Shown: positions 1-11,785 of the stretch, piece by piece
How positions within the stretch are numbered: the stretch's first letter is position 1
How the letters are laid out: each line of letters opens with the position of its first letter
DNA from: Quercus robur
Taxonomy: Eukaryota > Streptophyta > Magnoliopsida > Fagales > Fagaceae
Direction: 5' to 3'
DNA length: 64,000 nucleotides
Assembly: GCF_932294415.1 (NCBI RefSeq)
Contig: NC_065537.1
Coordinates: forward strand, 64,370,290-64,434,289
Translations under genes and position numbers: made by a program
Notes under the pieces: generated by a model
What the model was told of the DNA's origin: nothing
The model's input: only the letters and a program-made list of their open reading frames with translations
The model's database searches: none

Positions 1-546
1 TTTGGAAATTTTGATGATAGCTAGCTGTTATCAATGAAGTTTTATGAGATTCAACTAATTATTTTTGCCTATAATAACTAATACATCTCTAGCTGCTATT
101 TGAAGCTTTTAAAGCATAATTGTCATGTCCTGTTTATGGGTATGCAGGGTTACCCTGCCTGCTATCAAAAGCCTCTATCTAAAGCTCTACCATTTATTAG
201 AGAATTAGATAGAATGAGCACTTTTTTTTTTCAATGGGTTTACACTGACCTGTTTGTTGTGAAAGGAATTGTAGTCTGGGCTAGGCTTTCCTGCTCTAGA
301 AATTATGGTCTAGCTGTTATGTTTGCCTTTGTTAATATGCGGGCACTTAATGCTGAAGCTCTCAAGTGACTCCAAATCAAGGAAAGTTATTTTCTTTAAA
401 AATAGAGAGAGAGAAAATAGTGGTCCAACACAGGTTTCCAAGGGTATTTTTATAGAGGAAATCTATCTTTTGGGTAAGGTTTTGTGGGATTCAGCTCCAA
501 TTTTTAGGGTAATATGTTTAATGAAACTGGTTTGGTATTTTACTTA

Positions 547-742
547 GGAGAATGTTAACCAGCACTGCTTGGTGCTGGTTAAGTGCAGAAAAGACAAAAA
601 AAATTTGTCAGAAAAAGTAAAAAAAATCTGAAATAGTACATACAAAACTGAAAAAAATGACATAAATTGAAAAAAAAAACAAAAACTGTGTCAGAAAAAA
701 GTGTGCTTAACAGGCACCGCACGGTGCCCGTTAACACAACCT
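547..742. mobile_element. MULE-type MITE with self-palindromic ends
   Basis: A 196-bp element flanked by the exact 9-bp direct repeat TTTTACTTA (538-546 and 743-751), as left by Mutator-like transposition. The ends are imperfect inverted repeats of about 35 bp, and each end is itself a palindrome built as GTTAAC..GCAC..GTGC..GTTAA. The middle is A-rich and non-coding. Confidence 0.7.
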
Positions 743-1162
743 TTTTACTTATAGATAATCAATGGTTATGTGGTAGACTAGGTACTCTGTTTTAAGATTT
801 TAGAAAGATGCTCAGTCCCAATTTGGTTACCTTTCATAAGCCATGTTTGGAGGCAAAGGGTAATCTAGTCTATTCTAGCAGTTATAATTTATATCTGGTT
901 GTGTCTTTTAATCCTTGAGATTGAAAAGACCTTAGAAAATGGGATGGATAAGTAATTCATCAAAAAAGGAAGAAAAGAAAAGAAAAGGATGGAGAAGTTA
1001 TCACAATGTTGGGCTTCCATCATAGCTTCCTTAACGACCTTATCCCCTTTTTTTTGGATATATTTGGTCCCATAATTTGTGACCAGACTAGATAACCTTT
1101 TCTGTTTGTAGTTTTTCAGGCTTTGTTTAATGCTTAGTTTAATATTTTAAAACATGCCAATA

Positions 1163-1270
1163 TGCTCTAGCTTAAATGGCATTTCCTTCACCCATAAAAA
1201 TGGGTGGAGGATGAGGTCATGGGTTTAAAACCCATTAGGTGCTTGTAAATTACCAATAAAAAAACTTCAA
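1163..1270 (+). mobile_element. tRNA-derived SINE in DRP1 intron
   Basis: A pol III A-box-like stretch (TAGCTTAAATGGCATTTC) and a B-box-like stretch (GGGTTTAAAACCC) sit about 45 bp apart, ending in an A-rich tail (AATAAAAAAAC). The same layout recurs at 16501 and 18765 in the opposite orientation. It has no cloverleaf, so it is a retroposon and not a tRNA gene. Confidence 0.6.
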
Positions 1271-1507
1271 TAGTTTAAAAAAGCACATTATTTTGTAAGG
1301 ATTTCTGGAATTATTTTCAACTTGATTGCCTATTCAAATTTACTTTTGCCTTCTGTGGGGAGTGGCACGAGTTTAGAATTCTCCTCCTTGACTTGTATCA
1401 ACATTCTTCAATGTATAAAGATTTCTTTTACATTGTTTATTGCCTTCTGTATCTAAGAGAAAAATGATGTTGGAGCTGATATTTTGCCTTCTGAGTTTTT
1501 TGTACAG

Positions 1508-4500
1508 CCCTGGTTCGCAAGGAGATACAGGATGAGACTGATAGAATGACTGGGAAGACAAAAATGATTTCTCCTGTTCCTATCCATCTCAGTATCTACT
1601 CTCCAAATGGTGCGTAAGCTTTATTACTTTTGTGTCAAATCTCTTTAGACACTTGTTATTTTGGGATTTTTTTTTAAAGTCCTTGGAGTTTTTGTTGCAG
1701 TTATTGCTCCATTCAGAATGCATATATGATTTTCATTTGTCATTTGTGGCAAGTTATGCTATGTTGTATTAATCTCCAGTGGACATACTTTCCACAGAAT
1801 ATGTTTGGCTTCATCTGGAAAAGCCATACTTTTTGCAATATAATCTTAATTTGTTTTGAATGCATGACATTTTATGATGCTTGTGTAATACCATTTCTTT
1901 GCAATTTTAAGCACAGAATTTTTTTTCTTCAATATTAGTTAATTGCGTTGACATAATTCTAAACTGAAAAGAAGTGATAGTTTGACTGAAAAAATTAAAT
2001 GTTAACTTCTCCCTCTAATAATCCAAAAAGCTGATGCAAAATGCACTAATGCGTATAAATTTGATCTTTTGCATGAAAAACAACTAGTCTCTGCAATAGT
2101 TGCTTGAGAAGAAAACATTGAATGCATGTTTTTGTCACTTGAGTATGGCTGTTTAGCAGTAGTTTGAATTGTGAAATCTCACTATTTAGCTTCTCTTTGC
2201 AGATTAGATATCCTTTTAAAAAAATCATTTAATGGTTTCTTTCTTATTGGATCCCATGTGCATGGTGCATTTATTAAAGGAAAGGAAGAAAAAAATAATA
2301 ATATAAGAAGGGAAAGAAAGATAGACAACAAATTGGTTTCATTTGCTCTTGATGTCTCATACTGGGTAACGTTGCATGGCATGAAGTTTGAATAAATAGT
2401 TGATATTATTCTATTCCCCATTTTGTAATATATATTTTTTTACACTAATTCTTGTTTTCCTTCATTTGGCAGTTGTCAACTTAACCCTGATTGATCTACC
2501 GGGTTTAACAAAAGTTGCTGTTGGTATGTTCTGTATCTGATAAAACTTCTGGATTATATGTTGATTATTTTCCATTCATTAACTAAGATATTTGTTCCTT
2601 TTTTTCCTCTTTCCAGAGGGACAACCTGAAAGTATTGTTGAAGATATTGAAAATATGGTCCGAACTTATGTTGAGAAGGTAATGGGACTTTTTCTCCTCA
2701 AAAGGGGTACATCAATGTGTAATGTGTGGTAGACCCTTTCATTTTGGTGATCTATGGTTTTCCACTGCAACAGTTTACTCTTTTAATTCTTTTAAGAAGC
2801 CTAGCTGCTTAGGTGGTAACATTTCCCCCATTTTCGCTCCAATTTAGCAAAGTCAATTTTATTAGATATGGTGCTTCATATATCGTGGTCTAATTTTTCC
2901 ATAACATCATGAACAATGGAACTTTATGGGAATCAGTGATAGTAATTATTGAGATATTAATGAATTCCATAGGACACTTGGCATATTTTGCTGATTTCTT
3001 AGGCACATCTTAAGGGACACTTAGAGTGCCATATGGATAGGCTCATTTGAAAACATGATTGTTATAGGCAAAATACAGATTACGCACTTTAAATTTGACT
3101 TGTTTTGAATTCAATCCTCTATGTTTCATTGTTTTTCTCCATTCCTACCCTTTAACTTTAATCTGTTTTCAGTCAATCAGCTGTAGCTCAACTAGCACCT
3201 CCTCCCCTTTATAAGTGCTAGTCCTTTTGTCCAGTTCCAATCACTTGTTGGTTTTAGTATTTTTTTCCAAAATGATGTTGTTTTGGTAGACTTAATGGTG
3301 AAGATTCGCAAGAAGTTGATGGAAGGACTATGTTGGAAACAAATGGAAGTTAAAGGACTGAAAAAAAAAAAAATCTTGAAGGACTATATTGAAACTAGGT
3401 CAATGGGTGTAATTCATAATCTAGCCTTAATAATATTTATGATTATCACATGTTCTGGATTGTTGTTACGTAGGATTTGATTTATCAGAATGAGCAGTTC
3501 TTGATCTGTCAACATTATTTATATATCACGAAGCTATCACACCCCAGATTTGTGATCTTATACTACAAGCTGTTTACATTTTTATGCTTAAAAGAACTGT
3601 ATAGATACGGGTGAGGGGATAATAATGAATAAAAAATTCTTGGATTGTCTTGCCTATAATTGTTGCATGATGTACAATAAAACTAATTATTTCTTCTTTG
3701 GATCCTTGTTCTGCAATTTGTTTTGTTTTGTTTTGATTTTGCTTTGCTTGGTGGACTGGTATTGCGCTTAAAAAAAATCAACTAAAGATTTTATGGGTCA
3801 CTTAATAATCTTTAGATTTTTTAATAATTTCCCTCTTCTCTTTCTCTCTCCCCCACTAGGCAAGCCTTTCTGTCCTCAATTAGAGTCCAATGCCATCTAT
3901 TTTTGTCTCCAATTAATTTTCGGTCCTCTGCTTTTTGCAGCCTAATTGTGTCATACTCGCAATATCTCCAGCCAATCAAGATATTGCGACATCAGATGCT
4001 ATCAAACTTGCTAGGGAAGTGGATCCCTCTGGTATGTTTATGCACTTTTTGCAGAACTCTTGACTTGTCGCTTTGTTTAGCCTTCCCTTATGAATCGTGT
4101 TTGTAAATTGCACAGGTGAAAGGACATTTGGTGTGTTGACGAAGTTGGATTTGATGGACAAAGGAACTAATGCATTGGATGTAAGATCTCTCTCTCTCTC
4201 TCACACAGTCTCTCTGTGTCTCTGTTAGTGTGAATAACCCCACCTTTATAAATGGATTTTGTTGATCATGTTAGCTTAGCTTTTAATTATTAGCTAATTT
4301 ATCTGCATTTAAGTCTCCAAGTGATTGGGATTAACATTTCATTGGGTTGAATTGTATTCAGAGTAGAACAGTGTTTTCGTGTACACTTTTTTTCCCCTTT
4401 TATTGAAATGTTCCTTAAAACTTTGCTATAATGGTTTATTTTTGCTGGATGTCCTGTGCATTTTCTTGATTCAAAATTTCTTTGAAAAATATAAATGTCT

Positions 4501-6329
4501 TAAAATGTTTATTTTCTTTTTGTCTTACATACTTTATATGCTCTCAGGTTATTGAAGGAAGATCGTATCGCTTGCAACAGCCCTGGGTTGGAATTGTTAA
4601 CCGTTCCCAGGCTGACATCAATAAAAATGTTGACATGATAGTTGCAAGGCGCAAGGAGCGGGAGTACTTTGCAACCAGTCCTGAATATGGGCACTTAGCC
4701 AGTAAAATGGGTTCAGAGTATCTTGCAAAACTTCTCTCCAAGGTTTTTTCTTGTGCATCTCTTTTGCAAATTAAGATGATGTTTGTATAGGATATCAAAC
4801 TGATGTTGTGATCTTGATTATAGCACTTGGAGTCTGTAATTAGGGCTCGGATTCCAAGTATAACATCTTTGATTAACAAAAGCATCGAGGAACTTGAGTC
4901 GGAGATGGATCATCTTGGTAGACCTATTGCCACTGATGCTGGGGTGAGTGGCTTGAAGCTGTTGTAATTTTTTTGTAAAGAAGATGCTATTTGTGCTTCC
5001 CTTAACTGAGGTATGATGTTGTAGGCTCAATTGTACACTATCTTGGAACTTTGCCGTGCATTTGACCGGATTTTCAAGGAGCATTTGGAGGGAGGGTAAA
5101 ACATCTTTCAACTTCTCTTCCAATTTCCAGCTTCAGCTAGATCTGCCACTGTTTTAATTGTGATTGCAATGCTTATAATAATACTGCGTGTCTTTGGAAC
5201 TTTTTTTCCCTTTTTAAAATTAGGCGGCCTGGAGGTGATCGAATTTATGGAGTCTTTGACAACCAGCTTCCCGCTGCTTTAAGGAAGCTTCCATTTGATA
5301 GGCATCTTTCTCTGCAGAATGTAAAGAAAGTGGTTTCAGAAGCAGATGGTTATCAGCCACACTTGATTGCCCCTGAGCAAGGTTACCGGCGCCTAATTGA
5401 GGGATCACTTAACTATTTTAGAGGTCCCGCTGAAGCTTCTGTGGATGCTGTAAGTTGTCATGTTTTTCGTACATTCTGTTTGTCAAATTTCTTCTGGAAT
5501 GCATTTCCAAGATTGCAGTAAGTTGTCAGAATCTAATTGGTAAAGGTTTCACCTTTGACTGATCTAGCTCTTGTATTGTAGGTTCACTTTGTTTTGAAAG
5601 AACTGGTGAGGAAATCAATCGCAGAAACTCAGGTGAATTTTTAGTGAAAATTAGTGATTTGTATTTCCTTTAATTCAGTACTGATGTTCTTTCAATGAGA
5701 AATAGGATTTATTTTGATGTTTGTGACCATATAGGAGTTGAAGCGCTTTCCAACTCTGCAAGCTGAAATAGCTGCTGCTGGTGGTGAGGCCCTTGAAAGG
5801 TTCCGTGTAGAAAGTAAGAAGACAGTTGTTCGATTGGTGGACATGGAATCTTCATATTTGACTGTGGATTTCTTTAGAAGACTTCCCCAAGAGGTGGAGA
5901 AAGCAGGAAACCCTCCTGGGCCAGCCGGCACACCTATAGACCGGTACTCAGAGGGGCACTTTAGGAGGATAGGCTCAAATGTGTCCTCTTATGTGGGCAT
6001 GGTTTCCGAGACACTTAAGAACACAATTCCTAAAGCTGTGGTTTATTGTCAAGTTAGGGAGGCCAAGCAATCATTGCTAAATCACTTCTACATACAAATT
6101 GGGAAGAGAGAGGTACCTTCTCTTTCTATTCCTTTATATTAACGCCCTGTTAGACGTATTGATTAAACTTGATGATACAAATAACATGCCTTTATTTCAG
6201 GCTAAGCAGCTTGCACAATTGTTGGATGAAGACCCTGCATTGATGGAGAGGAGGCAACAGTGTGCAAAAAGGCTTGAATTATACAAATCAGCCAGGGACG
6301 AGATCGATTCTGTATCGTGGGCCCGTTGA
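1508..6329 (+). CDS. DRP1: Dynamin-related protein, DRP1 class (5' end outside window)
   Basis: Large GTPase that tubulates and cuts membranes; plant DRP1 proteins act at the cell plate, at clathrin-coated pits and, for some members, at mitochondria. Exons read by eye: 1508-1609, 2473-2523, 2617-2678, 3941-4031, 4116-4180, 4548-4742, 4824-4943, 5025-5095, 5224-5449, 5582-5632, 5735-6112, 6201-6329. They join in frame with GT/AG borders into 512 complete codons before TGA at 6327. Visible landmarks are G3 ([11 protein letters not shown], exon 2473), G4 ([10 protein letters not shown], exon 4116), the conserved middle domain ([17 protein letters not shown]) and a C-terminal GTPase effector domain in the last two exons, ending DSVSWAR. 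There is no PH or proline-rich domain, as expected for DRP1 (family length about 610 aa), so about 100 N-terminal residues including the P-loop lie upstream. Assignment to 1A, 1C or 1E is not settled. Confidence 0.96.
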
Positions 6330-6912
6330 GGTTGATTGATGCTTGGAGTTGCATTGTATTATATGGTAATTGATATAGAGATCAGATTCTTGCTGAATTG
6401 TCCTAGATTTTTGGATAGCTCAAATTATTTCTCTCAATCTTTATTCTTTTAATTTGATCTGCAATTTTTTTATAGTACTGAGTACTGTTGTATTGCAAAC
6501 TCGATCCTCCTTTGGTTTTAGCACTAATATGTTTATGTTTTGTAAATATCAGACTGAAATAGTTCAGCTTCTCTTCCATTTCCTCTTTTCTTTTTCTTTT
6601 TTTTTTTCCCTCAATTTCCTTTTCATCGTTTAATTTTAGCCGAATGGATGGACGAACCAACCTTTGCTTTCTATGCCATTATGATTAGTCTTGTAGATTT
6701 ATTGGTATTTCCTACATACCAATCACAAAGCAAAACAAATCATATTTCTTCTATAGCTTTCTTCATTATTCTAATTTGTTTTTCATATTCGGAAATGAAT
6801 TCTAATCCGAGTATGAGGATTATTTCTCTCCCTCTTGCCAATTAGACCCAGCTGAATCAACCTTAAACATTGCCAGCATTGCTCTGGTTATTCAATAAAC
6901 ATGGCTACTAAT
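6330..6912. other. DRP1 3'UTR and flank
   Basis: Follows the DRP1 stop. It is T-rich and pyrimidine-rich with no convincing coding potential, and is probably 3'UTR followed by intergenic sequence. Confidence 0.5.
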
Positions 6913-6959
6913 ACCTCAACATGGTTTTAAAAATTGGTACGGACACAACTGATAAAGAG

Positions 6960-8945
6960 CTTGATTATTGATTTTTTAGTCCAACTCGGGTCGGATCGGT
7001 GCTTGAACTAATGATGTTATAATTAATATAATTAAAATATTTAAATAATTTTTTATGTGAATTTGGCTTTTTCATAACTTATATTATGAAAATATATAAA
7101 ATATAATAATTTTTTTAGCATATTCCTTTTTTTTTTTTTTTTTTCCTCTAGTTAGTAATTATTTGACAAATTATAATTTGCTAAGTTTGTAAATAATAGT
7201 TTAATAGTTTAACTTTAACTATTTATTTATTTATTAAAAAAAAAAACCCTAAAACCCAAATGTTATGATGACAAGACAAGTCATTGACTTACCAACACAA
7301 CTTTTCTATTTCCCAGCCAAATAGGTTTATATTGGTTTACTTCTTTTTTACCCCTAAAATCTAGCACCACACATTATCATTACTATTATTATATCAGTAA
7401 GTACTTTTAAGTTTTAAGTCTTATCATATTCAAAGTTTCAACTTTCCAAAGTTCAAACTCTTTTCATTGTTCATTTTTCAGTTTTCTGCACAGGACATGG
7501 TGATTCTCTCACAGACTCACTATCTCAAGTCTCCAATCTTTCTCAAGACAAGTTCTTTTTCATCATTTTAAATTTGCACTAAAATGATATTGAGGAAAAT
7601 CTTATTTTTGTTGGTGAAAAAAAAATGAAAGAGATACTTATGTTGGATGAAATATATGAGAAATCGATGCTTTGAGCCGTTGACTAGAATTAGATGTTGA
7701 AGAAGAACTTGTCTTGAGAAAGATTGGAGACTTGAGAGAGAGAGAGAGAGAGAGAGAGTCATTGTGTCCTATGCCATGAGGAGGAAAGAAAACTGAAAAA
7801 TGAAAAGAGTTTGAACTTTGAAAGGTTGAAACTTTGAATATGATAAGACTTAAAACTTAAAAGTATTGGGTGATATAATAGTAGTAAAACCCAAATTTTA
7901 TGATGACAAGACAAGTCATTGACTTACCAACACAACTTTTCTATTTCCCAGCCAAACACGTTTACATCAGTTTACTTCTTCTTTTTTACCCCTAAAATCT
8001 AGCACCACACGTTATCATTTACTACCATCATATCAGTAAGTACTTTTTAGTTTTAAGTCTTATCATATTCAAAGTTTCAACCTTTCAAAGTTTAAACTCT
8101 TTTCATTGTTCAATTTTCAATTTTCTGCACAGGACATGGTGATTCTCTCACAGACTCACTATCTCAAGTCTCCAATCTTTCTCAAGACAAGTTTTTTTTC
8201 ATCATTTTAAATTTGCACTAAAATGATATTAAGGAAAATCTTATTTTTGTTGGTGAAAATAAAATGAAAGAGATACTTATGTTGGATGAAATGTATGAGA
8301 AATCTATGCTTTGAGCTGTTGACTAGAATTAGATGTTGAAGAAGAACTTGTCTTGAGAAAGATTGGAGACTTGAGAGAGAGAGAGAGAGAGAGAGTCATC
8401 GTGTCCTATGCCATGAGGAGGAAAGAAAACTGAAAAATGAAAATAGTTTGAACTTTGAAATGTTGAAACTTTGAATATGATAAGACTTAAAACTTAAAAG
8501 TACTGGGTGATATAATGGTAATAAGTGGTAATGTGTGGTGCTAGATTTTGGGGGTAAAAAAATAAAGAAGTAAACCAATGTAAACATGTGTGGTTGGGAA
8601 GTGGGGAAGTTAGGTTGGTAAGTCAATGACTTGTCTTGTCATCATGACATTTGGGTTTAAGGTTTTTTTTTTTTTAATTATTTTTTTAATAGTTAAAGTT
8701 AAACTATTAAACTATTATTTATAAAAATAAAATTACAAACTTAGCAAAGTATATTTTGTCAAAGATTTACAAACTAGAAAAAAAAAAAGAAATGAATATG
8801 CTAAAAAAATATATTTATATTTTATATATTTTCATAATACAAGTTATGAAAAATCAAAATTCACATAAAAATTATTTAGATATTTAAATTAAATTAATTA
8901 TAACATCATTGGTTCGATTATCGATTTGACCCGATTGGACCAAAA
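6960..8945. repeat. 2-kb foldback element with nested inverted and tandem duplication
   Basis: The outer arms are inverted copies: about 6973-7240 (GTCCAACTCGGGTCGGATCG, then AT-rich) matches the reverse of about 8680-8950 (GATTTGACCCGATTGGAC). Inside, a unit of about 640 bp occurs twice in direct order (about 7243-7885 and 7886-8530). Each unit is itself an arm, a loop and an inverted arm, for example CAAGACAAGTTC at 7545 against GAACTTGTCTTGAG at 7706. A further inverted arm ends near 8670. The outer ends resemble the TIR element at 57447-58063. No coding capacity was found. A transcript would fold into long duplex RNA. Confidence 0.8.
7739..7758. repeat. (GA)n microsatellite in the foldback
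   Basis: A perfect GA run in the loop-proximal arm, repeated at about 8375-8396 in the second copy of the duplicated unit. Confidence 0.8.
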
Positions 8946-8949
8946 AACC

Positions 8950-9176
8950 GGTAACTTGCCATCGCGCCAAGTTTAGATAGAGAGAACTTACCATCACACC
9001 ATGGAAGAACCTCTTTGTACAAAGGATAATAAAAATTACAATGGATTAATTTCATTGGGATGTCTAAAATGCCTCAATGAATGAATATAAACTGAACTTA
9101 CTCCAAATCTGCCAACAATGGCACTTGTTTCAAAATATACAAGTTTTTCTCCCGGATTACTTAGATGCATGCATTT
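8950..9176 (-). other. SGPP 3'UTR/flank
   Basis: Short interval between the foldback and the SGPP stop codon on the minus strand. No independent gene was seen. Confidence 0.4.
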
Positions 9177-11785
9177 TCAAGTTGTTACTGTTGTTAGTTC
9201 TTCTTTGTTCTCCAACTTTTCCAATGCTGCCCACAACTTTGGATCATTGAAATTGTTAATAACAAAGGAGGCTCCAGCATCTGTCAATGATTTTTCGGGG
9301 TTCCTTAAACCCATGCCCACTACAGGCATCCCAGCTGCTACCCCGGCTTTCACTCCAGAAACAGAGTCCTTCCAAAACAAAAACAAAACCCAAAACACAA
9401 AAAAATAAGTCTCATCTATCAAGGTCTACATAGGTAATGCAGGAGTTCATGCAAAGCACACAATTCCGGGAGCCAAACCTCAAACACGAAAGTGTGCTTA
9501 GGAGACACTTCAAGCACTTGGAGAGCCCGCAAGTAGGGGTCAGGAAATGGTTTTTGCCGTTCACAGTCATTTGCAAGGACAACAACTTCAAAGAAATCCG
9601 AGAGCCCCAAGGCTGAGATTAAGAGCTCTGCATTTGATCTTGGTGCATTTGTCACTGCAGCGCGTTTAAGCTCGCGTTCTTCTATCCATTTACACAACTT
9701 GTTCAGGCCCTTAACAGGTTCTAGCTGCTCAGATGCCAACCTATATGTTTTCTCTAAATTAATCATGTTCAAGATGGTTTCACCGTTTCATTATATAATC
9801 TGAGATTGGCAGAGATGGTCCTTATAAAAAAAACATTTTTTACACATTGTAAAAATGTTACTGTATAATTCTATTTGAGTAACAAATGGAAAGTAGAAAT
9901 GCCAAACTAGATCAATAAACAAAAGATTTTATAAACACAACCCATCAAAGAACTCATGCACTTTTCAATTATCATCTAAACTTTGGACCATGTCCTACTG
10001 ATTAAGAAAGGAGGTAAATGATAAGGTTTTGGACAAGTACACTTCTTCATTTTATAATGATGAGCAAGATATAGAATTTACAAGACGCAAAACCAAATAC
10101 AGGTTACAACCCGGCTCAAGGGCTGTAATCACACAGCACAGGCGAACAAACACAAAGATCTGAACTTAGTATAGCACACAACACTACTTCAGAACACAAA
10201 AGGAAATCAAATCAGGCTTAACAATTTCTAGACATCTTACTAACAACAGATACAGGAATGCCCCAATTGTAAAATAACACTCTATTCAATACTGGACCCC
10301 TTCCTCTCATGACAGTTGTACAACTCAAATAATCATTCCAACAAACCATTATAGCTGTCAACTTGGGAGGATGTGCAAAAGAATTTTCAGGAATTGAATT
10401 CTATCCAGCTTTTTTTGGCTATCTATTTTACTCTTTTCTATGTGCAAAGATCCCCCTCCAACCTATAAGGAGTATTGAGACTCATCTAGTGTATGGTTGT
10501 ATTAAGTTACCTCCGAAAAAAGGCTTCCTTATCGTCCATAAATTTTCTTGCTCTTTGGAGATCCCAATTAGGAAAGAGGACACCACAGAGCTCTTCATTA
10601 TGCTTGCCACTGATGTTCTTAATAAAGAATTCCTCAGTAATGGGGACTCCTCCATTGAAACCTATCTGTGGAACACTTGCTATGTCAGTTGATGTAACAA
10701 GACAAAGATACAACATACATGAAAATTTTAAACAGTACCTCTTGAAGCATTTCACGGAAGGCATTATAATGGGTAGGGTCTGAATCACACAGTGTACCAT
10801 CGATATCAAATAGAATTGCTTGCAGAGGAGTGAGAAAAGCAAGAGAACTTTCGCTTCTATCACATGATGTAGCAAAACAATTAACACTACTAATACACTA
10901 ACAAAGGAAAGAATAGAAAGTAAATCTGGATTCGTTTTGCCTAGATTGACATGCAAATAAATTGTCCAGATAAAGAAGTACATGAACATAAGAAAGGCAC
11001 TTTAAGCTACAATATTTATTTCATAAATATTGAAAATATATGAAAGCAAGGGAATTTTGGTTACATACATGAGAATGAGTCAAGCTAACAACAAATTAAG
11101 AGTCAGTGAATTTGCTAGTATGCTACAAAACTTACTCAATTTGAACAACAACCTCCATTGAGGTACAAGCACAGCAGAGAGTGTATGACATATTGACATG
11201 TGTAACATTGTCAAAGTACAAGAAATAATTTACAATGTACTACTTAGGAAAGAAAATTGCATTACATGAAAACAAATGTCTAATAACATTTGTAATAAAC
11301 AATGGTAGTTCTACTCTTTTTCTTTTTGTCATTGGATAGTTACAAGAAATAGTTTTTACTTCTTGGAAACGACTTAACATATAACTTAAACATTATATAC
11401 TTCTCAGTAAGATACAAAATGATCCATATAGCATTGTTATGCATATTACTCAAATTATGAAATTTGAAACTAGAATATGTAATGGTCACCAAACCAATCA
11501 ATGAAATAAACAAATAATAGCTTGGAGGAAGCAAAGAATAAAACAAAAAGAGCTTCAAATGGATGAAAAGAAAAGAAAAATCATGAGAATATACCTGCTC
11601 GTTGGGTAAGAATTGGATGAGGTGGTACTGGATATTCGAGGCAGCTGAGAGATAGTAGGCAAGTCACAGCGGTTGGGTATGTAAAAAGTTGTAGTTTTGT
11701 GCAGATGGGTGTGGCTTAAATGGTCAGAGAAGAGGAGATGGTGATGATGAGGAAGGTGAAGTGAAGAGAGAGATAGCATAAGCAT
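9177..11785 (-). CDS. SGPP: HAD-superfamily sugar phosphatase, SGPP-like, with plastid-type N-terminus
   Basis: Minus-strand exons: 11785-11595, 10856-10739, 10665-10511, 9740-9479, 9368-9177; 918 bp, 305 aa. HAD motif I (AILFDIDGT, exon 2) supplies the nucleophile Asp, motif II is AAVTNAPR, motif III is the Lys in ERQKPFPDPYL, and motif IV is the exon junction FVFE/DSVSGVKAG. The core matches Arabidopsis SGPP (At2g38740), a broad-range sugar-phosphate phosphatase. Exon 1 adds 64 residues rich in Ser, His, Leu and Thr with almost no acidic residues, which looks like a chloroplast transit peptide. A second in-frame Met lies two codons downstream. The first exon ends AGCAG/GTATAT and joins exon 2 within an Arg codon. 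Substrate and location are inferred from the family. Confidence 0.93.

Larger units (their letters stand above)
1..1507 (+). other. Intron of the DRP1 gene with small transposons
   Basis: No exon homology is seen before the acceptor at 1506-1507, so this is intron sequence between the upstream GTPase exons and the first visible exon. It contains a MULE-type MITE (547-742) and a tRNA-derived SINE (about 1163-1270). The rest is AT-rich and unrecognised. Confidence 0.7.

Noticed and set aside
100..547. Two overlapping open frames at the window start
   Set aside because: Lie in the DRP1 intron, with no homology I recognise and no splice context linking them to the DRP1 frame.
11340..11560. Hydrophobic minus-strand frame of 72 codons
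   Set aside because: Falls inside SGPP intron 1; AT-rich and Phe/Tyr-rich translation is typical of plant intron sequence.
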